From Gammaproteobacteria bacterium (GTDB lineage: Bacteria > Pseudomonadota > Gammaproteobacteria > Steroidobacterales > Rariloculaceae), in NCBI GenBank assembly GCA_036381015.1, contig DASVDR010000013.1, forward strand, positions 1 to 52,665: DNA of 52,665 nucleotides, read 5' to 3'. The translations under genes were made by a program, and so were the position numbers. Shown here piece by piece: positions 31,540 through 41,860 of the stretch. The notes under the pieces were generated by a model. That model saw only the letters and a list, made by a program, of their open reading frames with translations. It was not told the DNA's origin and did not search any database. Position 1 is the stretch's first letter. Every line of letters begins with the position of its first letter.

Positions 31540-34253
31540 CTATTGAAGCGCGCTGTGCAGATGGACCGCCGGCTCTATGACCAGCCCGAACCCGTTCACT
31601 GCATAGACGTATTCGTCGGTCGCGAAGACATCTTTGACGACGCCGCTGATCGGGTACTGTCCCACCAGCGTAGGGTGCGTCTTGTCGAGAATGTCGTACA
31701 CCTCGACCATGCCGAATTCGTTGGCGACGTATGCGACATCGCCCGCCACCGAAACGGCGTTGCCGATACCGAGGCTCAGGGTACCGCCGAACAAGACCGG
31801 GTCTCTCGCGTCCGCGACGTTCAATATCGATAAGCCCGCCGTGTCCGACGTCGTGTAGACGTAGCTCCCCTCGAGCTCCAAGGCCCTCGCGAGCAGGTCC
31901 ATGGTCGCCAAGTGTTCCGGCCCGTTTTCGGCGGCGATCGTGTAGAAGGCCCGGCTTTCCGGCCCCGTAGCCACTCCATAGAGCGTGGTGCCATTGATGG
32001 CGATGTCTTCAAGCGGGAAAGGATAGGGCGCGTCGTGCACGACGCTCGGCGCCGTTTGATCGGCGACATCGAATACGCCGATCGTCACGTCGGGGAACCC
32101 GCCTATGACCGTGTAGGCCGTCGAATCCTGCACGGCTATCGCCACCATTTCTCGGACAACTTCTTGTCCGTCCACCTCCAAACGAATCAGCTCGGCATTG
32201 CTGCCGACGATCCGGAGATCCGCGGGGTCGCTGATATCGACGATCTTGATGCCTTCGGTCGCGTTCGCCAGGTACGCGTAGCCGTCGACGATCTGCATGT
32301 CGTTGATCCAGTCGATCACGTCCACGCCGTCGAGGATCGCCGGCGCGCCGGCAGGATCGGCGACATCGATCGCCAGCAATTCGGTGTCGTTGGCCACATA
32401 GGCGACGCCGTCGACGACCTCGACGAGATTCGCGGACTTGTCGGTGGCGACGAAGGCCAAATGGTCCGTCTTGTTGTTCAGCGCGTCTGCGTCGTATGCG
32501 GTGAGCTGGAGGCTGCTGGCCAAATACACTCTGCCGTCTTCGTATTGCAGATGGAACGCGACCGGCGAAGATCGAGAATCGATCACCTGCAGCTTGCCGT
32601 CGGTGCCGATTTCGAAGGAAACGAGCATGTAGCTGAAATCGGAGCCGGAGCCGGTAGAAGCCGTGGCATAAAGCGTCTGCTCGTGAACGGCGATCTCCGT
32701 GATGAAGCCCATGCCCGCTACGTCGTCGATACGCTGCGGGTTTGCGGGTCGCGCACGTCGACGATCGTCATTCCCTGGAGGTCCGCGGCGGTATCGCTGA
32801 TAGGGGCGTAAATGAAGCCGTTGCTGTAGGCGATATTCCTGTCGCTGACGGTAGGAAACGAAATATTGCCCATGGGCAAAAGGTCGGCGGCCGACGAGGC
32901 GTCGAGCACGGCGATGCCGGGGCCGTAGACGTACAAAATGCCCTCTTCGTAGAGCATATCGAACGCCGGCGCGCTACCGATCGTCTTCACGATCTCGGGG
33001 TTCGCAGGATCGCTGATATCGGCGACATGAATCCCTGTCGCGGAACCGCTCTCGTCGGAGTAGCCGATGTACATCGTGGAGCCGTCTCCGGCGGCGAGCG
33101 CCGTGAAGCGGCTTCCTTCGAACAGCAAAGAGCCGTCCGGCGCGGCGGGATCCGAAACGTCGATAACGAAAAGCCCGTTACCCGGAGAGGCCACGTAGAG
33201 GAAGTCGCCGACCTTCAGCATGTCGAGCCCCGCGCTTTGCGGGTTGGCCGCCAGGCTCTCGTTGGAATACGTTCCGACGAGCGACACGGCGGAGAAATCC
33301 GCGGCATCGAAGACGAATATTTTCAAGTCGTTCTCGGGCGAATCGGCCTCGTAGCCCGCCGCATAGATCAATTGATTCTCGACGATGAAGTCGGCGATCA
33401 GCAGGTTCTGATAGGCCTCCTCGAGCAGATCCACGAAGTCGTATTCGCCGAGGGTGGAAAGCAGCAGCTCTCGTGACAACTTCGTCAGCTCGTGGCCGTT
33501 GCCGGACAGAATCGCGGCCAGAATCTCGTCCAAAAGCGGCTCGTATGCGCCTGCAAGGAAGTCTTCGTGGACGACCGGAGAAAAGCCGAGGAGATCGTCG
33601 TTGTCGACGATGCCGTCGCCGTCGAGATCTTCGCTCAACAGCTGCTTCGCCACTCCGTCGAGGCGACGGACGATTTCCTCTTGGTCCGCCCCTCCGAGCA
33701 GAGCGTCGGAAACGCTTTGATAGGCGATCTCCGTGACGATGTTGATGCGAAAATTTCCGGCAAGAATGTCTTGCCCGGAGATGATGGCTCGTAACGAGCC
33801 TTCCTTCGGTGTCGGAGTCGAGTCGACGATCTCGTCGTCGTCGGCGTCGATATCCACTCCGCCTTCGACGACCAGGAAGTAGACCGAGCTTTCGTCGATG
33901 GGGCAGGAGCCGAGGTCGATGACGCCCGGCCCCTCCGGCGCGTCTTCGGACGAGGTCGTTACGCTGCAGACCGAGACGCCGTCGAAATGCTCGGCGTCAT
34001 AGACTTCGACCGTCGCATCGACGATCGGCCCCAACAGCGCCTGGCCGAGGCTCGGACCGAGCTGCGCCGGAGCGACGACGTTGCCGCCCGAAGAGCCGCC
34101 CCCCGAGCCGCCGCCGGAACCGCCGCCTCCCGAGCCGCCGCCCGTCGAACCGCCGGACGAGCCTCCGCCGCCGCCTCCGCCGCACGCGGCGAGGCTCAGA
34201 ATCGACGCCGTAAGGAGTATTCGAGCAAAAAAGGAGGCCTTCTCGATAAACAT
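31540..34253 (-). pseudogene. Frameshifted large lipoprotein with LVIVD-type propeller repeats
   Basis: The intact gene would encode about 904 residues. The first frame (34253 to 32718) has a lipobox (LSLAACG), a Gly/Ser linker, LLGPIVDATVEVYDAEHFDG (as in the lipoprotein at 18786), a helical domain and then LVIVD repeats such as FVIDVSDPAAPDG and VADISDPANPEIVKT. Near 32725 the frame is lost: adding one base in CCCGCAAACCC gives VDVRDP-x-NPQRIDDVAGMG and joins the second frame (32712 to 31540), which continues with IVDISDPADLRIVG and similar blades. As written the first part stops after RSVSTT. The product would be a surface propeller lipoprotein. Start follows GAGGGGGGTGG. Confidence 0.8.
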
Positions 34254-34589
34254 ATCCACCCCCCTCTTTTTATCGTTGTTATAGGAGCACAAGTTTCCAT
34301 CGGCGGCTCGGCAATGGAAAGGTCGCCTCGAGCCCGCACGGCCTTTTCGAACCCGCAGTGTTGTCAAATCAAAGAGCTACGCAATTCCGAGAACGCAAAG
34401 TCGAGATCGGAATGCGTTCTCCATCGGCCGGCGAGTCGCGGGCGGCCGGCTGATTTTCGCTGTTATGTCGGATGATTGCCGCCTCGGTCGCTCCTTGGGC
34501 ACAGCCGTCCCGAATGCAACAAATTCTTGCCGCTTCATGGGCCCATTGCTACGATCGGGGCGCGCAACCTCAACATGGGATGAGCTGCC
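34254..34589. other. Divergent control region with two competing hairpins
   Basis: The 336 bases between divergent genes hold ATTCCGA (34384-34390) / TCGGAAT (34407-34413) and, overlapping it, GAGAACGCA (34389-34397) / TGCGTTCTC (34413-34421); the two stems cannot form together. They lie 130-170 bases upstream of the lipoprotein start. The rest of the region shows only a promoter for the plus-strand DUF6152 gene. Confidence 0.5.
34527..34555 (+). promoter_or_regulatory. Candidate promoter for the DUF6152 operon
   Basis: TTGCCG (34527-34532) and TACGAT (34550-34555) are 17 bases apart and each match four of six consensus positions. The start codon at 34590 would follow a leader of about 28 bases. 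Confidence 0.45.
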
Positions 34590-34970
34590 ATGAATAGATG
34601 GGCTGTTCGGTGGGCCGCGCTGGGCGGGTTCCTGATGGTCGGCGCCGAAGTGCACGCGCATCATGCCGTGGCGAGCGTGTACGACCTCAACAAAGAGGTG
34701 GTCCTGGAGGGCACGCTCACGAACTTGAACTTCAGGAATCCGCACTCGAACCTCGAGCTCGCGGTGCCGAACCCGGACGGCACGACCACGACCTGGGTGC
34801 TGACCACGGCCTCCATCCAGGTGCTGACGCGGGCGGGCGTGAACCGGGACTCGATCAAGCCCGGCGAGGACCTCAAGATCACGATCCTTCCGGCGAGGAA
34901 CGGCAACCCTGCCGGGTTCATCAGGCGTCTCGAGCTCGCAGATCGCGAGTTCAATCTCGAAATCGACTGA
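34590..34970 (+). CDS. DUF6152 exported protein, predicted His-His mature N-terminus
   Basis: The 126-residue protein has a Sec signal ending V-H-A (residue 23) followed by His24-His25-Ala, so the mature chain would start His-His. The DUF6152 core VYDLNKEVVLEGTLTNLNFR is followed by NPH (about residue 50), a DGTTTTWVLTTASIQ strand and KPGEDLKITILPARNGNPAG. Periplasmic, unknown function. It is the first of three plus-strand genes with a hypothetical exported protein (33-base gap) and a WEGD-motif protein. Confidence 0.86.
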   Translation: MNRWAVRWAALGGFLMVGAEVHAHHAVASVYDLNKEVVLEGTLTNLNFRNPHSNLELAVPNPDGTTTTWVLTTASIQVLTRAGVNRDSIKPGEDLKITILPARNGNPAGFIRRLELADREFNLEID

Positions 34971-35003
34971 CCGCCGGAGCTCGCCGGCGCCTTGGGGGGA
35001 GTG

Positions 35004-35981
35004 ATGTCCTTTAGAGGAACGACCGCGGCGTGCGCGCTCGCCGTCGCCGTCGCGGTGACCGGCGCGTCGCCCGTCGGCGCGCAGGGCTTCGGGCGCGGGG
35101 AGCCGCTCTACACGCCGGAGCCCGGCGCCCGCGACATGAAGGCGGTGCTCTTCAACTGGACCTGGCACATGGGGATGCTCCGCGGCCAGGCCGAGCACGA
35201 GCTCGTCGAGACGCTCGAGTACCGCGCCGAGGGCACGGTTCAGGTGGACGGGCAGCCCTGCACGCTGACGAATTACGTCGAAGCCGAGCCCGGCGTGCTC
35301 GGCAAGGCGGGATATCGCATCAGCGCGAACTACCGGATTCCCGGTTACCGGGCGCAGATCGAGTGCACGCTCCCCGACGGCCGGACGTATTCCAACATCG
35401 AGACCCTCAGCGCGGAGTACGCCTGGGACGAGGACATCCCCGGCGCGGAAATCATCCCGGGCGAGGGCAAGGCCATGCCCCGGCCGGAATCGTACGAGGA
35501 GCGGCTGATTCGCCTCTGGGCGAGCCCGCACGGCGCGCCGAAGGCTGCGATCGCCGCGGCGGCGGGCGTGCCGGTCTCGGAGTCGTTCAACGAGAACCCG
35601 GCCGTGCTGCTCGACCGCCAAGCGGAGGCCGGAGTGAAGGGGTCGGCCACGCTGTCATGGGAGGGCGACCGGCCCACCGTCACGTTCCCGATCCCGGGTG
35701 TGCCCGGGGCCGTGGCGACGGCCACGCTCAGCGAGGAGTTCTTGCCGGAGCGCGTCGTCGTGACGCACGGATCGGACACCACCGAGTTCGTCTACGGCGA
35801 CTTCAGGGACTTCAACAATCCGCTGCACAGGATCGAAGCCCTCTATGCCGGCACGATCGTCGAGCGCCGCAACGGCGAGGTCGTGCGCGACCTTCGAACC
35901 GTCGTGACCGAAATCGGTCAGGTGTACGTCGTCGTCCCCGTTCCGGCGAGCGTGCGGGCGGCGGGCCCGGCGAAGAACTGA
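35004..35981 (+). CDS. Exported hypothetical protein in DUF6152 operon
   Basis: A 325-residue protein with a Sec signal (about 1-25, ending VGA-Q). It contains NWTWHMGMLRGQAEHELVET (about residues 48-67), a Tyr-rich beta region (VEAEPGVLGKAGYRISANYR, two cysteines at about 82 and 115), and C-terminal strands ending EIGQVYVVVPVP. I do not recognise a family; the all-beta C-terminal half is like a lipocalin or DUF4198-type fold, but this is guesswork. The start ATG follows GGGGGGAG. Its position between DUF6152 and WEGD genes suggests it works with them. Confidence 0.72.
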   Translation: MSFRGTTAACALAVAVAVTGASPVGAQGFGRGEPLYTPEPGARDMKAVLFNWTWHMGMLRGQAEHELVETLEYRAEGTVQVDGQPCTLTNYVEAEPGVLGKAGYRISANYRIPGYRAQIECTLPDGRTYSNIETLSAEYAWDEDIPGAEIIPGEGKAMPRPESYEERLIRLWASPHGAPKAAIAAAAGVPVSESFNENPAVLLDRQAEAGVKGSATLSWEGDRPTVTFPIPGVPGAVATATLSEEFLPERVVVTHGSDTTEFVYGDFRDFNNPLHRIEALYAGTIVERRNGEVVRDLRTVVTEIGQVYVVVPVPASVRAAGPAKN

Positions 35982-36045
35982 CGCAACGCCGGCCGGAGGC
36001 CCCGCCCGGGCGCGCCGGCCGAGCTCGAGTAGAGGATCTCGGCCC

Positions 36046-36924
36046 ATGTGGAAACAGCGATTCGTCAAGACGCCGCTCGTCGCGTCGTTCGGCGCGCTCT
36101 TGTGTCTCATCGCGACGTCGTCGCAAGGGCAGTTCGGCTTCCGCGGTCCGGACCCGGACGCGGCGAAGGCGCCGACCCCGAGGCTGGAGAACGGCAAGCC
36201 CGATCTCTCGGGCTCCTGGCGAACGGTCGCCGGCGGTCCGGAGCGCGTTGCGGGCGGCATGTTCCGGCGGTGCACTCCGTTCCAGGACAACTGCATGGAG
36301 TGGACCAACCAGAGCGCGGACTACACGTTCATGGCGTCATCGCGGCTCGACATGAACAAGCCGCTGTACAAGCCCGCGCTCTGGGACAAGGTCCAGGCGC
36401 TCGACATGTGGACGAACCGGGAGGATCCGGTCATGACCTGCCTGCCGCTCGGCATCCCGAGGCACGGGCCGCCTGCGCGGATCGTCCACAGCGACGACGA
36501 CATCATCATGTTCTACCGCGGCGGGCTCGACGGCGGCGGCGGATACTCCGAGTTCCGGATGGTCCGTCTCGACGGGAGCGCGCACGAGCCGGACGACCGT
36601 TACGCGTACTCGTACTACGGGCGCACGGTCGGCAGCTGGGAAGGCGACACGCTCGTCCTCGACTCGATCGGGTTCACCGACGAGACGTGGTTCGGGCGGG
36701 GCGGCTTCTTCCACTCCACCGAGATGCGGGTGATCGAGCGGTTCACTCGCACCGGCAACGAGATGCTCTACGAAGTGACGGTCGAGGATCCGGAGGTGCT
36801 CGTCGAGCCTTGGGTTTTGCACCCGCGGACCCTGCAGCTCTCCGACAACCCGACGATCATCTCGGAGCGCGGGAGCTGCACGGACACCGAGCTGAAGGAG
36901 GTCACCACGCAGATTCGGCACTAG
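36046..36924 (+). CDS. Exported WEGD-motif protein (DUF6152 partner)
   Basis: The 292-residue protein has a Sec signal (about 1-26, ending SQG-Q) and the motif block YAYSYYGRTVGSWEGDTLVL followed by DSIGFTDETWFGRGGF (about residues 185-220). After it come FHSTEMRVIERFTRTGNEML and YEVTVEDPEVLVEPWVLHPR, the same order as in the fused proteins at 36934 and 45116. The N-terminal part (NGKPDLSGSWRTVAGG) is the usual leading strand of this group. No catalytic triad is evident. Likely periplasmic; function unknown. It is the third gene of the operon (64-base gap). Confidence 0.78.
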   Translation: MWKQRFVKTPLVASFGALLCLIATSSQGQFGFRGPDPDAAKAPTPRLENGKPDLSGSWRTVAGGPERVAGGMFRRCTPFQDNCMEWTNQSADYTFMASSRLDMNKPLYKPALWDKVQALDMWTNREDPVMTCLPLGIPRHGPPARIVHSDDDIIMFYRGGLDGGGGYSEFRMVRLDGSAHEPDDRYAYSYYGRTVGSWEGDTLVLDSIGFTDETWFGRGGFFHSTEMRVIERFTRTGNEMLYEVTVEDPEVLVEPWVLHPRTLQLSDNPTIISERGSCTDTELKEVTTQIRH

Positions 36925-36933
36925 GCGCCTTTC

Positions 36934-38196
36934 TCAGGCGCGCGGGCCGAGCTCCGCGTCCTCGTCGATCGTCAGATCCTCGCAACGTGCCGAGAAATAC
37001 GGGACATTCGAGGTGTTCACGGCGTTCGATCCCGTTTCCTCCTCGGTCCAGTAGAGCGGATCGTTCGCCACGAAGCTCCGTCGAAGCTGCCGCGTCTCGG
37101 TGTCGAACGTGAATTCCTCGACGACGTGCAGCTGATCGCTGTGCGGCGTTCGGCTGTTGAACAGGCCCGGTGCGAAGCCGACCGTATCGACGATCAGCGT
37201 GTCCCCTTCCCAGCGCCCTATCGAGTGACCGGCGAGGCTCGGCTCGATGTTTTGCGGATGCTCGCTCATGTTCATGTGAATCGTGCGCTCGACGCCCATT
37301 CGGCCGTATTGGATCGTGATCGTGTCGCCGCGCTGGGTCACGCGGTTGACGACCTCGCCGGAGTCCCCGCTCCATTCCGTCACGACGCTCGTGAACACGC
37401 AGGACATCGCGTAACGGTCGCCGAGATCGATTGCGTCGAGCGCGGCCTGGCCCGCTTCGGTCAATTCGGGACCGCCGAACCCGAAACGACGGCCTTCGCC
37501 GCCCCCGTTTTCCGCATTCCGTGCCCGGAGGGCCGCCTCGGCTTCCGCTGCGGTTTCGAACTCGCCCTCTTCGGCAAGACGCAGCGCCTCGGCGCGGAGG
37601 GCGGCCTGCTCGGTTCCGCGCGCGCCGCCGATGACGCCTGCGGCCTCCGGATCGTCGGCGTATTGCGCGGCCTGGCTCAGCGGCACGAGCGTTCCGCGTT
37701 GCCCGCGCGGATCGGTCATGACGCGCTGCTCCTGCGCCCAGTCGCCCGAGATGTTCGGCTCGCCGCTCGCGAGCCGCAGCGGCCGCTCGCCCTGACCGAT
37801 CTCGGCCGGCGCCTTGATCTGGCCGTAGCGGTCGAGGCTCGAGCCGTCGTCGAAGATCAGAGTGCTGACGTAACACGAATACGGGTCGTCGCGGTCCGGC
37901 GAGCCCGTGATCGTGATCTTCTTGCCGACCGGGAACAGATCGGGGGTCCAGCCCGAGCGGCGCAGCGTATTGGCGGAGCGCATCTCGCAGCGCATCGCGA
38001 CCGTCTCGCCGTTCTCGTCGACGACGTCGAGATAGAGCCAGGAATGCGGATTGACGAAATCGAGGCCGGTGACGGTGCCCGTGATCCGGATGTCCTTGTC
38101 CATCACGAACGTGCCGAAGCCGTGGTGCGCGAGCGCCGCCTCCGCGATCACGGCGCCGATCAGGAACGCGAGCGGGGTCCGAATGAATGGCCGCAT
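36934..38196 (-). CDS. DUF6152-WEGD fusion protein, exported
   Basis: The 420-residue protein has a Sec signal ending A-L-A (residue 23) and mature start His24-His25-Gly. The DUF6152 unit (DKDIRITGTVTGLDFVNPHS) is followed by a copy-specific insertion (about residues 100-260, with a charged stretch rich in E/A/R) and the WEGD unit, HSIGRWEGDTLIVDTVGFAP (about 325-345), EEFTFDTETRQLRRSFVAND and a Cys near the end. It joins on one chain the two modules that are separate genes at 20979/21487 and 34590/36046. Convergent with the plus-strand WEGD gene (10-base gap). The start follows GGGAGGACC. Confidence 0.85.
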   Translation of the reverse strand: MRPFIRTPLAFLIGAVIAEAALAHHGFGTFVMDKDIRITGTVTGLDFVNPHSWLYLDVVDENGETVAMRCEMRSANTLRRSGWTPDLFPVGKKITITGSPDRDDPYSCYVSTLIFDDGSSLDRYGQIKAPAEIGQGERPLRLASGEPNISGDWAQEQRVMTDPRGQRGTLVPLSQAAQYADDPEAAGVIGGARGTEQAALRAEALRLAEEGEFETAAEAEAALRARNAENGGGEGRRFGFGGPELTEAGQAALDAIDLGDRYAMSCVFTSVVTEWSGDSGEVVNRVTQRGDTITIQYGRMGVERTIHMNMSEHPQNIEPSLAGHSIGRWEGDTLIVDTVGFAPGLFNSRTPHSDQLHVVEEFTFDTETRQLRRSFVANDPLYWTEEETGSNAVNTSNVPYFSARCEDLTIDEDAELGPRA

Positions 38197-38340
38197 GGGT
38201 CCTCCCCCCTTTGGTGGTATGCCGCAATATTACCGCGTACGGGGCGTTTCGAGGACGCCGCCGCGGCCGGCACGCGCAGCCCGCAGCGGCAACCGTCGCG
38301 CCCTCCGGCGGCCGCGGGTCGATTCGACAGCCGGGTCCTC

Positions 38341-38346
38341 TATAAT
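38341..38346 (+). promoter_or_regulatory. Candidate -10 box for the DUF1080 lipoprotein gene
   Basis: A perfect TATAAT at 38341-38346 stands 30 bases upstream of the DUF1080 start codon. A TTCGAC lies only 12 bases upstream, so the -35 element is unclear. Confidence 0.4.
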
Positions 38347-38376
38347 TGCGCCACAACGCAAGCATGGAAGATTTTT

Positions 38377-38987
38377 ATGCGCACTACGACTATTGCCTTC
38401 CGGCGCCGCTGCCGCGTGGTTCTCGGCTCGATCACCCTGGCGCTGCTCGGCGCTTGCGGCGGCGGGGGGCCGCAGCCCGACGCGGAAGGCTGGCTGACGC
38501 TCTTCAACGGCACCGACCTGTCCAACTGGAGCGTCGTGGGCGACGGCAACTGGCGCGTCGAGGACGGCGCAATCGCGGCTGACGAGAGCACGGGCAGCTT
38601 TCTCGTCAGCAACATGAGCTTCGGCGACTTCGAGCTCGAGCTCGAGTTCTGGGTCAACACCGAAGCCAATAGCGGCGTCTTCCTGCGTTGCATGAACCCT
38701 CAGTCCATCGACGAGACGTCGTGCTACGAGGTCAACATCTACGACACCCGGCCGGACCAGACCTACCGGACCGGAGCCATCGTGAATCTCGCCGAGCCGT
38801 CCCAGTTCGTTTACACGGGCGGGCAGTGGAATCGGTACCAGATCAGCGCCGTCGGCAATCGCCTGAAGGTCACGTTGAACGGCCGCGACCTGGTCGACGT
38901 CGAGGATGCGCGCCTGACCGCGGGCCCGATCGCGCTGCAGCACGGCTCGGGCACGGTCAAGTTCCGCAACGTGCGGATTCGAGAGCT

Positions 38988-38991
<4 letters not shown>
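38377..38991 (+). CDS. DUF1080 (3-keto-disaccharide hydrolase-like) lipoprotein
   Basis: The 204-residue protein has a lipobox (LALLGACG) and a DUF1080/concanavalin-like fold: WLTLFNGTDLSNWSVVGDGN (about residues 40-59), WRVEDGAIAADESTG, FELELEFWVNTEANSGVFLR and GTVKFRNVRIREL at the C-terminus. Family members hydrolyse 3-keto-glycosides or bind glycans; the catalytic residues are not well defined. As a lipoprotein it is probably attached to the outer membrane. The ATG is preceded by GGAAG. Its end overlaps the convergent aldo/keto reductase by four bases. Confidence 0.84.
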
Positions 38992-40031
<1,040 letters not shown>

Positions 40032-40135
40032 GGCGACCTCCAAAGAATGGTGACGAGGCGTGCAACGCTACTCTCGACAGAGCGGCCGAAAAACCCGCAA
40101 CATGGGAAGACATTCTTTTCAAATCGCGAAGAATC

Positions 40136-41074
40136 ATGGATCGGCTCGACGACTTGAGCTTGTTCGTGCGCATTGCGGAGATGGGCTCCATCACCGCCGC
40201 GGCGCGCAGCCTCGACGTGTCGTTGTCCGTCGCGAGCCAGCGCTTGAAGCGTCTCGAGCAGAGGCTCGGCGTGCGGCTCCTGCACCGCACGACGCGGCGG
40301 CTCAAGCTCACGCCGGAAGGTGCCGCGCTGCTCGAGCAGGGCCGCCCGCTGCTCGAGGATCTCGACGCGCTCACGGCCGGCCTCGGCCGCGCGGGACGCG
40401 AGATCTCGGGCACGCTGCGGGTGACGATGTCGGCGGCATTCGGCAGGCTTTACGTGTCTCCGCGGCTGCCGCGATTCCTGGCCCGGCATCCGGCGCTGAA
40501 CGTCCACATGGTCGTGGCGGACCAGATGCTCGATCTCGCCCGCGAAGGGCTCGACCTCGCGATTCGCGTCGGCACGCTCGAGGACTCGAGCCTCGTGTCG
40601 CGCAAGATCGCGTCGAACCGCCGCGTGCTCTGCGCATCGCCCGGCTATCTGCGCCGGCACGGCACGCCGAAGACGCCCGATGCGCTCGCACGCCATACCT
40701 GCCTCGTGCTGGTCGGCAGCAAGGGGCCGATCGACCGCTGGACGCTGCGCGACGCGGACGGGCGCGAGCACGTCGTCCAAGTGCGGGGGCGCCTGCAAAG
40801 CAACTTCGGCGAAGTGATCCGCGACGCGGCGCTCGCGGGTGAAGGCATCGCGCTGCTCTCCACGTGGCATGTCTGCGACGACCTGCGCACGGGGCGCCTT
40901 CGCATCGTGCTGCCGGGATATTCGCTCCCCGAAAGCGGCATCTACGCCGTGATGCCGCAACGCCGGCTCGTGCTGCCGCGCGTGCGCGCGTTCGTCGATT
41001 ACCTTGCCAAGGAGCTCGCGGGCACGCCGCCGTGGGAGCGAATCTTGCGCACGAAACCGGCCGGGCGCCGATGA
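40136..41074 (+). CDS. LysR-family transcriptional regulator
   Basis: The 312-residue protein has an N-terminal winged helix-turn-helix (MDRLDDLSLFVRIAEMGSIT, AARSLDVSLSVASQRLKRLE, RLGVRLLHRTTRRLKLTPEG, about residues 1-62) and a type 2 periplasmic-binding-like effector domain (about 90-300). It resembles CrgA/YafC-type regulators. It is divergent from the aldo/keto reductase gene, a usual arrangement for LysR control; I do not see a clear T-N11-A operator in the 104-base gap. The ATG is preceded only by GAAGAATC. Confidence 0.88.
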   Translation: MDRLDDLSLFVRIAEMGSITAAARSLDVSLSVASQRLKRLEQRLGVRLLHRTTRRLKLTPEGAALLEQGRPLLEDLDALTAGLGRAGREISGTLRVTMSAAFGRLYVSPRLPRFLARHPALNVHMVVADQMLDLAREGLDLAIRVGTLEDSSLVSRKIASNRRVLCASPGYLRRHGTPKTPDALARHTCLVLVGSKGPIDRWTLRDADGREHVVQVRGRLQSNFGEVIRDAALAGEGIALLSTWHVCDDLRTGRLRIVLPGYSLPESGIYAVMPQRRLVLPRVRAFVDYLAKELAGTPPWERILRTKPAGRR

Positions 41075-41098
41075 GCGGCGCCGGCAGCGGATCGTGAG

Positions 41099-41135
41099 GC
41101 GGACCCTTGGGGCGGACCCTCGAGCGGACCTTTGA
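41099..41135. repeat. Three imperfect 12-bp tandem units
   Basis: Units GCGGACCCTTGGG, GCGGACCCTCGA and GCGGACCTTTGA follow each other between the LysR stop and the truncated amidohydrolase. Short decayed tandem repeat, no other content. Confidence 0.45.
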
Positions 41136-41144
41136 CCGTCCCGG

Positions 41145-41771
41145 CTAGACGAACGGCGCAGCGGCGTGCACGACGCGCCCGTTCGTGACCGCCCCGGCGC
41201 CGCGGCCCGTGGCGGACAGATAGACGGCGTGATCCGGCGCCGCCGCGTCGAGCTCCGCGCGCGTCGGGCGCCTCGATTCGCGAAACTGAAGCGGGTTCCA
41301 GCCGCCGATGCAGGTGATGAATTCGCCGCGCGGGACGCTTGCCGCGCGCGCGGCGATCGTTTCCTGCAGCTCGGCGATGCTGAATGCGCGCTCGACACGG
41401 CGTTCCTGATGGCCCGGATTCACGCCCGCGCGCGTGTAATGGACGTGCGCATCCACGAATCCCGGGATCGCCGTGCGGCCGCCGAGGTCGACCGTGGGAA
41501 CCGCGGGGCCCGGACCGATGTTGGACCCGACCGAGCGAATGCGGCCGTTCGCGAGCAGCAGCGTGTCGCCGACGACGCCGCGGTAGTCGACGAAGCGGCC
41601 GTTGATCAGCGCGAGATCCGGCGCGGTGAGGGCGCCGGCGATGACCTCGGACGGGCTGCGTTGGGCTGCGGCCGTGCCGGCGAGCGCGTGCAGGCCGATC
41701 GCGGCGCCGGCCGCGATGAGCCTGCGCCGATTCAGGGCCGGCCCGGGGCCGGAATGCCTAATTTCACTCAT
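41145..41771 (-). pseudogene. C-terminally truncated Tat-exported amidohydrolase
   Basis: The 208-residue frame begins with a twin-arginine signal (NRRRLIAAGAAIGLHALAG) and the N-terminal part of a YtcJ-like amidohydrolase: LALINGRFVDYRGVVGDTLL, AIPGFVDAHVHYTRAGVNPG (H-x-H metal pair at about residue 118) and RGEFITCIGGWNPLQFRESR. It stops after GAVTNGRVVHAAAPFV, where a full enzyme would go on for about 350 residues with the remaining metal ligands. Only 70 bases remain before the LysR gene, so the rest of the barrel is lost. A nonfunctional remnant is most likely. Confidence 0.75.
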
Positions 41772-41860
41772 CGATCTGCGAACGAGCTTAGCGAAAACGG
41801 CGGGCGCGCGCACCGCGGCCGCGTATACTTTTCGAGCCGCGCCCGAATGAGGAACATCCC

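Noticed and set aside
34389-34400. A c-di-GMP riboswitch (GAACGCAAAG) in the divergent region at 34.4 kb
   Set aside because: Only the ACGCAAAG piece matches; GGCAAACC and the 3' conserved strand are absent.
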